A stretch of 7,874 nucleotides of DNA from an uncultured Parafilimonas sp. GTDB taxonomy: Bacteria > Bacteroidota > Bacteroidia > Chitinophagales > Chitinophagaceae. The DNA lies in contig CALAGJ010000174.1 in NCBI GenBank assembly GCA_937892395.1, positions 1 to 7,874 on the forward strand, written 5' to 3'. Each line of letters starts with the position of its first letter. Position 1 is the first letter of the stretch. Positions 1 to 6,332 of the stretch are shown piece after piece. The notes below the pieces were generated by a model. It saw only the letters and a program-made list of their open reading frames with translations, was not told where the DNA came from and searched no databases. A program made the translations under genes and the position numbers.

Positions 1-24
1 AAATTGCAGTCAAAATTTATTGCC

Positions 25-1407
25 ATGCGAGTATTTACCTTGTTGCTTGTTTCTTTTATATATGTAGGAAGTATTATAAATGCCCAACCTTCCTTAACGA
101 CACAAAAAAGTTTTGGTGGGGGTGGATTTGACCAATCTGTTTCTCTCAAAAAATCGTTGGATGGAGGATTTTTGATTGGCGCTACATCTGTTTCGAATAT
201 CTCTGGTGAAAAGTCTGAGAATGGTTTTGGTGCTGAAGATTTTTGGTTGATTAAAACGGATAATACTGGTTCCAAAATTTTTGATAAAACTTATGGAGGT
301 ACTGGTGTAGATCAGATAAGAACAATTGTAGAATTGGCAACTGGCGAATGGCTGATTTGTGGTACAAGTTTTTCTCCTATATCCGGCAATAAAACTGCTC
401 CTCAATGGGGTAATGCCGATTTTTGGGTAGTTAAAACCGACGCCACTGGAAATATTGTTTGGAATAAAACTTATGGAGGTAATGCATACGATGAATTGTA
501 TGGAGCTGTAATAAGTGCAGATGGAAATATTTTTTTGGGTGGGGGCACTTATTCAGATGTATCTGGCAATAAAACATCGGCCATTATTGGAAATATTGAT
601 TACTGGCTTGTAAAAATCAATCTTGATGGGGATATGCTTTGGGATAAAACTTATGGCACTACTAAATTTGATTTTATGCTAGATTTAATAGCTACGCCAG
701 ACGGTGGTGCAGTTTTAGGTGGTCAGTCTGATGGGAATGCAGAGTTAGACAAATCTCAAAATTGTAGAGGTTTAGTGGACTGCTGGATGCTTAAAGTAAA
801 TGCAACTGGTGGAAAGGATTGGGATAAAACAATGGGCGGAAATGCAAATGACCAATTTCAAAAAATGGCAATAACTCCTGATGGAGGTATTGTAGTTGCT
901 GCCTCCAGTGAGTCTAATGCCAGTGGAAACAAAACAGAAAATTCTAGAGGCAGATGGGATGTATGGGCTTTCAAATTAAATGCTTCTGGTACTACTGCAT
1001 GGAATAAAACAATGGGCGGATCATCTGATGATTTTTCTACTTCTATTGCCATAATACCCAATGGGAATATTTTAATTGCTGGGTATAGTTCTTCTGAAAT
1101 ATCTGGGGAGAAAACTGAATCATGCCGAGGGGAATATGATTATTGGTTGCTACAACTACAACAAAATGGTAGTTTGGTTTGGGACAAAACAGTGGGTGGT
1201 ACAAGAAATGATTATGGTACAAATGTGCTTGCCTTATCAAATTCACAATTCATTATAGCTGGTACCAGTAGCTCTGGTAAAACTGCCGATAAATTAACTG
1301 TATCCAGAGGCAGTGTGGATGTATGGACGACCTTGTTGATAGAATCCCCTTCTAAGAACATTGAATCTATACCAAAGCAAACAGCTACTGTTACAGCTGA
1401 ATATTAG
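25..1407 (+). CDS. Secreted seven-repeat (probable beta-propeller) protein
   Basis: No specific function is recognisable. The ATG at 25 gives 460 residues and starts with a classic signal peptide (R2, then a hydrophobic run to about residue 18, likely cut after INA at residue 20, before Q21). A TTG at position 4 is in frame, but it would put seven extra residues before this signal. From residue 28 the protein is seven consecutive 60-residue units (last about 54), each with K-[ST]-x-G-G at its head, a DGG/G-x-hydrophobic strand, an SGxK turn near unit position 33-36, and D-x-W followed by K-x-x-x-x-G and W-[DN]. Each unit could supply four beta-strands, so a seven-bladed propeller of the SBBP/Kelch-like kind is a reasonable inference. 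The protein is probably exported to the periplasm or cell surface. It ends about 19 residues after the last unit (K/T/A-rich tail), with no type IX sorting domain. It converges with accD. Role unknown; ligand binding or surface adhesion are guesses. Confidence 0.8.
   Translation: MRVFTLLLVSFIYVGSIINAQPSLTTQKSFGGGGFDQSVSLKKSLDGGFLIGATSVSNISGEKSENGFGAEDFWLIKTDNTGSKIFDKTYGGTGVDQIRTIVELATGEWLICGTSFSPISGNKTAPQWGNADFWVVKTDATGNIVWNKTYGGNAYDELYGAVISADGNIFLGGGTYSDVSGNKTSAIIGNIDYWLVKINLDGDMLWDKTYGTTKFDFMLDLIATPDGGAVLGGQSDGNAELDKSQNCRGLVDCWMLKVNATGGKDWDKTMGGNANDQFQKMAITPDGGIVVAASSESNASGNKTENSRGRWDVWAFKLNASGTTAWNKTMGGSSDDFSTSIAIIPNGNILIAGYSSSEISGEKTESCRGEYDYWLLQLQQNGSLVWDKTVGGTRNDYGTNVLALSNSQFIIAGTSSSGKTADKLTVSRGSVDVWTTLLIESPSKNIESIPKQTATVTAEY
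106..1347 (+). repeat. Seven in-frame tandem repeats, 180-bp period
   Basis: Unit heads start at 106, 286, 466, 646, 826, 1006 and 1186, exactly 180 bp apart with no insertion or deletion. The junction is the best conserved part at DNA level: AAAACTTATGGAGGT ends at 300 and again at 480, and AAAACAATGGGCGGA ends at 840 and again at 1020. The rest of each unit has diverged strongly in DNA but keeps its glycines, the D-x-W and the SGxK motif. The seventh unit is shorter (to about 1347). Confidence 0.92.
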
Positions 1408-1443
1408 GTTTTGGAATAGTTTTGTTGATTGCTGTAAATCTGT

Positions 1444-1529
1444 GTGAGGGATAGAGCGAAAAGCCCACAGCCATGAGGCACGAATGGCGAGGACTTGTAG
1501 CGAAAGCCCGGCCCGAAGGGACACGCCCT
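1444..1529. repeat. G+C-rich structured intergenic element (probable dispersed repeat)
   Basis: Within the 172-bp gap between two convergent genes, this stretch of about 85 bp is roughly 63% G+C by hand count of 1446-1528, set between very AT-rich flanks. It holds two near-identical boxes, AGCGAAAAGCCC (1455-1466) and AGCGAAAGCCC (1499-1509). Between them is an inverted repeat, GCCAT (1470-1474) with ATGGC (1484-1488). A second small hairpin, CCC-GAA-GGG (1512-1520), follows, and the element ends in ACACGCCC. I recall closely similar boxes in intergenic DNA of other Bacteroidota, which suggests a dispersed repeat family, but there is only one copy in this window and I cannot search. Reading frames through it are incidental. 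Orientation is unknown. Confidence 0.55.
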
Positions 1530-1579
1530 AAAATAAATACTATATATAATGCAAAAGTGCTAAACCTGTTGAAAGGCTG

Positions 1580-2515
1580 CTACACGTCTATTAATGAACT
1601 GATTTGGGCTAATTTTTCTTTTAGATTTTTTCGCTCTACAATGAAGTCTAAGAATCCGTGTTCTAATAAGAATTCGCTGCGCTGAAATCCAGGAGGTAAA
1701 TCTTTTTTTATGGTTTCTTTTATAACACGTGGTCCTGCAAAGCCAATTAAGGCTGCGGGTTCTGCTATATTCATATCACCCAGCATAGCAAAGCTTGCAG
1801 TGGTGCCGCCAAATGTAGGATCCGTACACAAAGAGATATATGGAAGTCCGGCATTGCTTAACTGGCCCAATTTTCCACTTGTTTTGGCCAACTGCATAAG
1901 GCTAAAAGCGCTCTCCATCATCCTTGCTCCGCCACTTTTATTGATGACCAAATAACAAAGCCTATTTTCGATGCAATAATCTACTGCTCTTGAAAATTTT
2001 TCGCCCATTACACTGCCCATGCTACCACCTATAAATTCAAAATCCATACAGGCTATCACCCAACCATAACCACCTATTAAACCTGTGGCTATGCGCATGC
2101 TGTCTTTTAAATCTGTTTTAGCATGAATCTCCTCTAATCTTTTACCATAAGGCTTTAGATCTGTAAATCCTAAATAATCTTTACTTACAATATTGTCAAA
2201 TAAAGTGATGTATTGTTTATCATCAAAGAGCATGTTGAAGTAATCATTACTTCCTATGCGGTGGTGATAATTACAATTGGTACATACATAAAGATTCTCT
2301 TCTAAATCTGTTGTTGTGGAAATAAAATTACACTGCGGACATTTGCTCCACAAGCCTTCCGGAATTTCTTTTTTCTCAGAGCTTTTTGTCGTAATGCCTT
2401 TGCGCAAACGCTGAAACCATTTTTGCTTGGCTTCAGTAGAGGTAGATGGAGTATTTGCAGATGCGGATTTATCATCCGAAACATTTTTTATTTCCTCCGG
2501 CTTTTCTGTACTCAT
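1580..2515 (-). CDS. accD: Acetyl-CoA carboxylase carboxyltransferase subunit beta
   Basis: This is the beta subunit of the carboxyltransferase half of acetyl-CoA carboxylase. With AccA it moves the carboxyl group from carboxybiotin (on AccB) to acetyl-CoA to make malonyl-CoA, the committed step of fatty-acid synthesis, in the cytoplasm. The 311-residue product has the AccD zinc ribbon (Cys59, Cys62, Cys78, Cys81) followed by the crotonase-fold carboxyltransferase domain, including SGGARMMES, DPTFGGTTASFAMLGD and the AEPAALIGFAGPRVI stretch, then the usual LPPGFQ...EHGFLDFIV end. The first 30 or so residues are an unusual acidic, Ser/Thr-rich extension before the normal WFQRLRKGI start; no alternative ATG lies between them. 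It is downstream of the aldolase gene on the same strand (67-nt gap), but a terminator-like hairpin separates the two. accA is not in the window. Confidence 0.97.
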   Translation of the reverse strand: MSTEKPEEIKNVSDDKSASANTPSTSTEAKQKWFQRLRKGITTKSSEKKEIPEGLWSKCPQCNFISTTTDLEENLYVCTNCNYHHRIGSNDYFNMLFDDKQYITLFDNIVSKDYLGFTDLKPYGKRLEEIHAKTDLKDSMRIATGLIGGYGWVIACMDFEFIGGSMGSVMGEKFSRAVDYCIENRLCYLVINKSGGARMMESAFSLMQLAKTSGKLGQLSNAGLPYISLCTDPTFGGTTASFAMLGDMNIAEPAALIGFAGPRVIKETIKKDLPPGFQRSEFLLEHGFLDFIVERKNLKEKLAQISSLIDV

Positions 2516-2530
2516 TATAAAAATTATGGG

Positions 2531-2560
2531 TAAAAAATGGCGGGAATAAAACCCGCCAAT
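2531..2560 (-). terminator. Intrinsic terminator or attenuator between the aldolase gene and accD
   Basis: Read on the minus strand, TGGCGGG (2558-2552), a seven-base loop and CCCGCCA (2544-2538) form a perfect 7-bp G+C-rich stem, followed at once by TTTTTT (2537-2532). This is a textbook rho-independent terminator placed 22 nt after the aldolase stop codon. The T-run ends about 16 nt before the accD ATG, so the hairpin also lies in any accD leader transcribed from upstream. On the plus strand no T-run follows it, so it should act in one direction only. Confidence 0.8.
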
Positions 2561-2582
2561 CGTACATTCAAAAAAATTATAA

Positions 2583-3641
2583 CTATGCTATAGTAATGCT
2601 ATTGTCTAAGTAAACATCCTGAACTGAGGTAAGCAATTCTATACCTTGTTCAAAAGGTTTTTGAAATGCTTTTCTTCCGAGAATAAGGCCCATTCCTCCT
2701 GCTCTTTTATTGATAACTGCTGTTTCTATGGCTTCGGATAAATCGCTGGCTCCTTTACTTTCTCCACCTGAATTGATTAATCCTACACGGCCCATATAGC
2801 AATTGGCTAATTGATATCGGCATAAATCTATTGGATGATCTGTAGTGAGATTTTCATACACCGACTTATGCGTTTTACCATGCTTTGTAGCCAGATAACC
2901 ACCATTGTTTGTGGGTAATTTTTGCTTGATAATATCTGCCTGAAGTGTAACACCAAGATGGTTTGCTTGCCCTGTCATATCTGCACTGGTATGATAATCT
3001 ACTCCGTCCACTTTAAATCCATTGTTTCTTAGATAGCACCAGAGAATAGTTACCATTCCTAATTCGTGGGCATATTCAAAAGCTTCTGCTACTTGCTTTA
3101 GTTGGTTGGCACTTTCTGCACTGCCCCAGTAAATGGTAGCACCCACTCCTACTGCTCCCATTTGCCATGCATTCTTTACAGAACCAAACATGGTTTGATC
3201 GAAACGATTGGGTAAACTTAGAAATTCATTATGATTGATCTTAACAATGAATGGAATTTTGTGGGCATATTTACGACTTAAAATACCTAATACTCCATAA
3301 GTAGAAGCTACACCGTTGCAGCCACCTTCCATAGCCAAACGAACAATATTTTCAGGATCAAAATAAATTGGATTTGGTCCAAAAGCACTGCCACCACTGT
3401 GTTCTATACCTTGGTCAACTGGAAATATGCTGCAATAGCCGGTATCCGCTAAACGACCATGCCCTAACAACTGCTCCATACTCCGCAGCACTTGATTGCT
3501 TCTATTACTCTGTGTCCATATTTTATCCATATGATCTGCTGCAGGTAAATGCAACTGATCTTTGGAAATAGTTTTTGACTCATGATTCAAAAGATACTCG
3601 GCTCTGTCGCCTAATAAGGAAGTAATTTTTGTACTTGCCAT
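2583..3641 (-). CDS. fbaB: Class I fructose-bisphosphate aldolase (FbaB/DhnA type)
   Basis: A Schiff-base aldolase that reversibly splits fructose 1,6-bisphosphate into glyceraldehyde 3-phosphate and dihydroxyacetone phosphate in glycolysis and gluconeogenesis. The 352 residues match the length of E. coli FbaB and the DeoC/LacD-like TIM-barrel family. Visible signatures are PVDQGIEH (72-81, catalytic Asp region, D76), IVKIN (132-136), and QADIIK, with Lys239 the likely Schiff-base lysine by comparison with the archaeal-type ADIIK motif. The phosphate-site loops are INSGGES (289-295) and GLILGRKAFQKP (318-329). It is not the zinc-dependent class II enzyme. The ATG at 3641 opens a plausible N-terminus and there is no competing start. 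It precedes accD on the same strand but is followed by a terminator. A possible -7 box lies 78-85 nt upstream of the ATG. The symbol follows the E. coli family member. Confidence 0.93.
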   Translation of the reverse strand: MASTKITSLLGDRAEYLLNHESKTISKDQLHLPAADHMDKIWTQSNRSNQVLRSMEQLLGHGRLADTGYCSIFPVDQGIEHSGGSAFGPNPIYFDPENIVRLAMEGGCNGVASTYGVLGILSRKYAHKIPFIVKINHNEFLSLPNRFDQTMFGSVKNAWQMGAVGVGATIYWGSAESANQLKQVAEAFEYAHELGMVTILWCYLRNNGFKVDGVDYHTSADMTGQANHLGVTLQADIIKQKLPTNNGGYLATKHGKTHKSVYENLTTDHPIDLCRYQLANCYMGRVGLINSGGESKGASDLSEAIETAVINKRAGGMGLILGRKAFQKPFEQGIELLTSVQDVYLDNSITIA

Positions 3642-3841
3642 TTCTATGTAATAATTATGGTTTAAAAAACAGTTGAGCCTAATTCAAATCTGATAAACAA
3701 ACGATATTAAGCAGGTGGCAAATATAGTAACTGAACCGAAAGGTGGAAATATTATTCGCCTCAGTTTTGAATTCTAATCATATTCGAATAGATCTGCCGC
3801 CACAAGTATATTTATTCGCTAAATCATAAAATCAAAGCCCC
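3642..3841. other. 200-bp intergenic gap with a 10-bp palindrome
   Basis: An AT-rich gap between the Tudor-like gene (ending at 3842) and the aldolase start. Apart from the candidate -7 box it holds a perfect 10-bp palindrome, TATTCGAATA (3781-3790), which could be an operator-like site or chance. No RNA gene, credible small ORF or intrinsic terminator is visible. Confidence 0.4.
3719..3726 (-). promoter_or_regulatory. Candidate Bacteroidota-type -7 box for the aldolase gene
   Basis: On the minus strand this reads TATATTTG, an exact fit to the Bacteroidota -7 consensus TAnnTTTG, about 80 nt upstream of the aldolase ATG. I see no good TTG/TTTG -33 element at the expected spacing, so this is a weak call. 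Confidence 0.3.
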
Positions 3842-4405
3842 TTATTCAGCTTTATCGCCAATAAACCAATGTTCCTTATCCTTAAACAATACATTGAATG
3901 TAGTGAGAGTACCGTAGATACGTGTGATGTATTGCTGCAGATTAACTTTATCTGCATCATCCAGATTTTTATGTGCATTAATTTGTTGCTCCAGTACCCG
4001 AAGTCTATCCCTCAACATTACGATTTTATGAAAGAAAATATCAATGGGTACTTCTTTTGGTTTTAAAGTTTTATCAGCAGGTTGTAGAAGCATCATACCT
4101 CTTTTCCATTTATCTCCAATTGGTGTTAATTCAGAGACACCATTCCACATGCGCAATATTTTTAACAAAGACTTTTCTACTTCACTATTTGTTTCAATTT
4201 CTTCAGAAACATTTTCAGGAAGTATTTCATCTAAATGAGGATCAGTTTTATCAATTTCCTTTATGCCATGATAAATAAATGAAATGAGATAAGTGGCATA
4301 TCGAATACCCACAATAACCCCAGGTCCATGCTGCGTGTGTTGCAAACGAGTGCCAATGCCTAATGTAAGTGTATCCATTTTTTGTGCAATATAAGTTCTT
4401 GTCAT
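3842..4405 (-). CDS. Uncharacterised protein with Tudor/KOW-like N-terminal domain
   Basis: 187 residues from the ATG at 4405. A second in-frame ATG (residue 10, position 4378) would give 178 residues starting directly before the domain and is equally plausible. Residues about 15-52 follow the pattern G-x-R-L-x-H-x7-G-x-I-V-G-I-x(n)-I-S-F-x-x-x-G-I-K-E-I. This resembles the small beta-barrel at the C-terminus of UvrD/PcrA helicases (GxRVxHxxFGxGxV...GxKxL) and other Tudor/KOW/CarD-like folds, several of which contact RNA polymerase or nucleic acid. The rest (about 70-187) is charged and probably helical, with a likely amphipathic helix at about 122-145 (FFHKIVMLRDRLRVLEQQ) and a HWFIGDK end. 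The helicase itself is absent. The gene stands alone, with about 200 bp of gap on each side, on the same strand as its neighbours. A transcription- or RNA-related role is inference from fold resemblance only. Confidence 0.75.
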   Translation of the reverse strand: MTRTYIAQKMDTLTLGIGTRLQHTQHGPGVIVGIRYATYLISFIYHGIKEIDKTDPHLDEILPENVSEEIETNSEVEKSLLKILRMWNGVSELTPIGDKWKRGMMLLQPADKTLKPKEVPIDIFFHKIVMLRDRLRVLEQQINAHKNLDDADKVNLQQYITRIYGTLTTFNVLFKDKEHWFIGDKAE

Positions 4406-4617
4406 TTTTGGATGTAGAAAAAAAACAATCGGTAAAATTTTGTATGTATTTCAACAAAATTGTTTGTGTGAAATAGAGCCAAGTAACTCACCTACTGATT
4501 TTGACTGCATATTATACTGGATACATTAGTTGACTTTTGCCTTTTTGATTCAGTATAGCAAACAAAAAAAATTAAAACCATATATGTAAATGTGAAATAT
4601 TTTTGAAATGCTCAAAT
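4406..4617. other. 212-bp AT-rich intergenic gap
   Basis: No gene is supported here. The gap contains an imperfect 10-bp inverted repeat, TATACTGGAT (4513-4522) with ATTCAGTATA (4548-4557), one G-T pair and a loop of about 25 nt. It lies downstream of the SDR gene stop and upstream of the Tudor-like gene. It is not followed by a T-run on either strand, so it is not a standard terminator; it could be an operator-like or structured RNA element. No match to the TAnnTTTG box was found. Confidence 0.4.
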
Positions 4618-5511
4618 CTACAAGCGGAAACTTCGCCTCAAACCTTCCTCTAATGATACAGGATTGTAATGTAGTTCTTCTATGGCTTTATCAATATTTA
4701 AACCACCTGTAGTGGGTCTTTTGACCGTATTATGAAAGCTATCAGATGGTGCTGCTGTTATAAATTCTGTGGATAAATTTAGCATGCTTGCTACTTTGCA
4801 TGCCATATCATAAGGACTTACCATATCCTTTCCTGCCAAGTGCCACACACCATTCTTTTTTTGTTGAATAATAGCTTCAATACCATTGCATATATCAGGT
4901 GCAAATGTTGGTGTACGCAGTTGGTCATTTACAACCCTAATCGGTTGCTCATTTTTTAAACTATTTGCCACCCATTGTATAAAACCCGGTCTTATACCTG
5001 CCCAGGTATCTCCATAAATAAATACAGGCCTCACAATAGATGCCTGTTCTGCAAGCACTTCTACTTCAAACTCAGCAATTCTTTTTGTTTCCCCGTAATA
5101 GTTTAAAGGATTTGGTTCATCATTTTCTTTGTGCGGGCCTCCATTTCCAAATATAAAATCAGAGCTTAGATAAATAAATCGCTTAACTTTTAGATTGATT
5201 TGTTGATATGCTTGAGCCAATTGCCTGGTTGCAATTACATTATGGGCATAAGCTTTATTTTGTTCTTGCAAACATTCATCAGGTTTACTCATGGCAGCTG
5301 TATGAATGATTACATCAGGATGCGTACCTACTATCAATTTATACACTGCATCCACACTTGAAAAGTCAGTGCTAATCCATTTAACAAAAATATCTTTTGG
5401 TATTCTTCTTTGCCCCCTTCCGGCAGCAGTAACAGCGTACTTTTTTTCAGCAAAATACTTGCACAACTGTTGTCCTAAATAACCATTGGCACCTGTAATG
5501 AGTATGTGCAT
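4618..5511 (-). CDS. SDR-family NAD(P)-dependent reductase, RmlD-like
   Basis: An extended short-chain dehydrogenase of the dTDP-4-dehydrorhamnose reductase (RmlD) group. The family reduces a 4-keto nucleotide sugar with NAD(P)H in the cytoplasm. The 297 residues carry the Rossmann TGxxGxxG motif (T6-G13), a HTAAMSKPDEC stretch (70-80), SSDFIFGNG (116-124), the catalytic YGETK (Tyr139 and Lys143) and NDQLRTPTFAPDI (195-207), which matches the DQxGxPT-type signature of RmlD. The C-terminal RPTTGGLNIDKAIEEL also fits. No rmlA, rmlB or rmlC lies nearby, so the substrate cannot be assigned; a general sugar-nucleotide reductase or a MAT2B-like regulatory role is possible. It starts 9 nt after the stop of the pRiA4b-like gene, so the two are probably co-transcribed. 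Confidence 0.88.
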   Translation of the reverse strand: MHILITGANGYLGQQLCKYFAEKKYAVTAAGRGQRRIPKDIFVKWISTDFSSVDAVYKLIVGTHPDVIIHTAAMSKPDECLQEQNKAYAHNVIATRQLAQAYQQINLKVKRFIYLSSDFIFGNGGPHKENDEPNPLNYYGETKRIAEFEVEVLAEQASIVRPVFIYGDTWAGIRPGFIQWVANSLKNEQPIRVVNDQLRTPTFAPDICNGIEAIIQQKKNGVWHLAGKDMVSPYDMACKVASMLNLSTEFITAAPSDSFHNTVKRPTTGGLNIDKAIEELHYNPVSLEEGLRRSFRL

Positions 5512-5520
5512 GATTTTTGA

Positions 5521-6087
5521 TTAATAATCATCAGTCATTTCGTTGGTATCGTCCGAGTCATTGGAGTCTGATTCCTGATCATCATCAGATTCTTCGGAGA
5601 AACCATCAGCTTGTTTTGAAAGATCATATTTTTCTTCAATATCTGCATATTTTTCACCCAGTAAACTGCGAGTACCATACTGCTGTGGACCGATACCTTC
5701 AATGCGTATGATTTGCGGATATTCCATCTTACCATTTCCTTCTTTTGATATGTTGATTAGCTCAACAAGAAATGTCCAGTTTTTTGAAAAATCATACACA
5801 TAAATAAATCGTTGATTGGTGTCCTTTATTTCCGATCCCACCACTGTCTGATCCATCAAGAGTGGTGCCACTTGATAGGCTTTATTGTATTGCTCCAATG
5901 AAATTTCTCTACCACGAAGCCAATTATCATTACTCCTATAAAATGTGGCTTGATGCTTATTATCAAACTCAAAACTTTTTAATATAGATAGGTGTAAATC
6001 TTTAAATGTTTGGGTATGTAACACTAATACATCTCTATGTACAGCTTCATCTTCTTCTAAGTATATCCTAAACTTTAGTACGGCCAT
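5521..6087 (-). CDS. pRiA4b ORF-3-like family protein with acidic tail
   Basis: 188 residues from the ATG at 6087. An in-frame TTG at 6117 would add ten poorly convincing residues (MLHICINKKK), so the ATG is preferred. The protein resembles the plasmid pRiA4b ORF-3 family: a FRIYL strand at the start (6-10), FKDLHLSILKSFEFDNKHQA (28-47) in place of the family's TLxELHxxIQxAFxWxxxHxH, an FY-R strand, then IYVYDFSKNW (95-104) for the conserved YxYDFGDxW, followed by ELINI. The family has no established biochemical role. The glycine of DFGD is replaced by Ser. From about residue 149 the tail is strongly acidic and low in complexity (Glu, Asp, Ser; for example SDDDQESDSNDSDD), probably disordered. 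First gene of a likely two-gene unit with the SDR reductase 9 nt downstream. Confidence 0.82.
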   Translation of the reverse strand: MAVLKFRIYLEEDEAVHRDVLVLHTQTFKDLHLSILKSFEFDNKHQATFYRSNDNWLRGREISLEQYNKAYQVAPLLMDQTVVGSEIKDTNQRFIYVYDFSKNWTFLVELINISKEGNGKMEYPQIIRIEGIGPQQYGTRSLLGEKYADIEEKYDLSKQADGFSEESDDDQESDSNDSDDTNEMTDDY

Positions 6088-6117
6088 TTTCTTTTTGTTG
6101 ATGCAAATGTGCAACAA

Positions 6118-6286
6118 ATACTTTCAACATGTGCATCCTATTCGTATTTGAAAATTTATGCCCACAGCAGAAAAAACGCCCCACAGCACCACAGCTATTG
6201 ATTTTCTTTACTAAGAGATTGATTATTTTTTTTGCTGTGCAATGTTTTTGCTATATGAAAATTATTTGGCCCTAAATATTTCATTG
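6118..6286. other. Gene-free stretch with CACAGC repeats
   Basis: Between the pRiA4b-like gene and the tRNA terminator. CACAGC occurs three times on the plus strand (6163-6168, 6182-6187, 6190-6195) and once inverted as GCTGTG (6234-6239). The outer pair is flanked by A and T tracts (AGAAAAAA after the first, TTTTTTTT before the last), so 6163-6176 and 6226-6239 could pair as a long-loop stem. There is no convincing ORF and no TAnnTTTG box for the minus-strand gene. Confidence 0.45.
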
Positions 6287-6327
6287 GAAAATAAAAAAGA
6301 AAAGCTGCCTTCAAGAAGACAGCTCTT
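6287..6327 (-). terminator. Intrinsic terminator of tRNA-Pro
   Basis: On the minus strand, starting 9 nt after the tRNA 3' end, AGCTGTCTT (6324-6316) pairs with AAGGCAGCT (6311-6303) around a four-base loop, with one G-U pair. The stem extends outward by two to three A-T/G-T pairs and is followed by TTTTCTTTTTTATTTT. This is a strong rho-independent terminator, so the tRNA is probably a single transcript. Confidence 0.88.
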
Positions 6328-6332
6328 TATTG

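Noticed and set aside
106..1347. CRISPR array
   Set aside because: The 180-bp periodicity is in frame, coding and diverged, with no identical short repeats and spacers.
1408..1470. Possible frameshifted type IX sorting tail after the repeat protein
   Set aside because: The other two frames give short, unrelated peptides with early stops and no sorting-domain pattern.
1444..1529. Intrinsic terminator for the repeat-protein gene or accD
   Set aside because: The hairpins are short and no T-run follows on either strand, so it is listed as a repeat element rather than a terminator.
1473..1685. A 70-codon plus-strand ORF beginning MRHEWRGLVAKARPEG
   Set aside because: It is a frame through the G+C-rich intergenic repeat running into the antisense of accD. 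Such peptides appear wherever the repeat occurs, with no sign of a real gene.
4251..4457. A 68-codon minus-strand ORF at the start of the Tudor-like gene
   Set aside because: It is an out-of-frame shadow, Cys/His/Trp-rich by chance, and overlaps a better coding frame.
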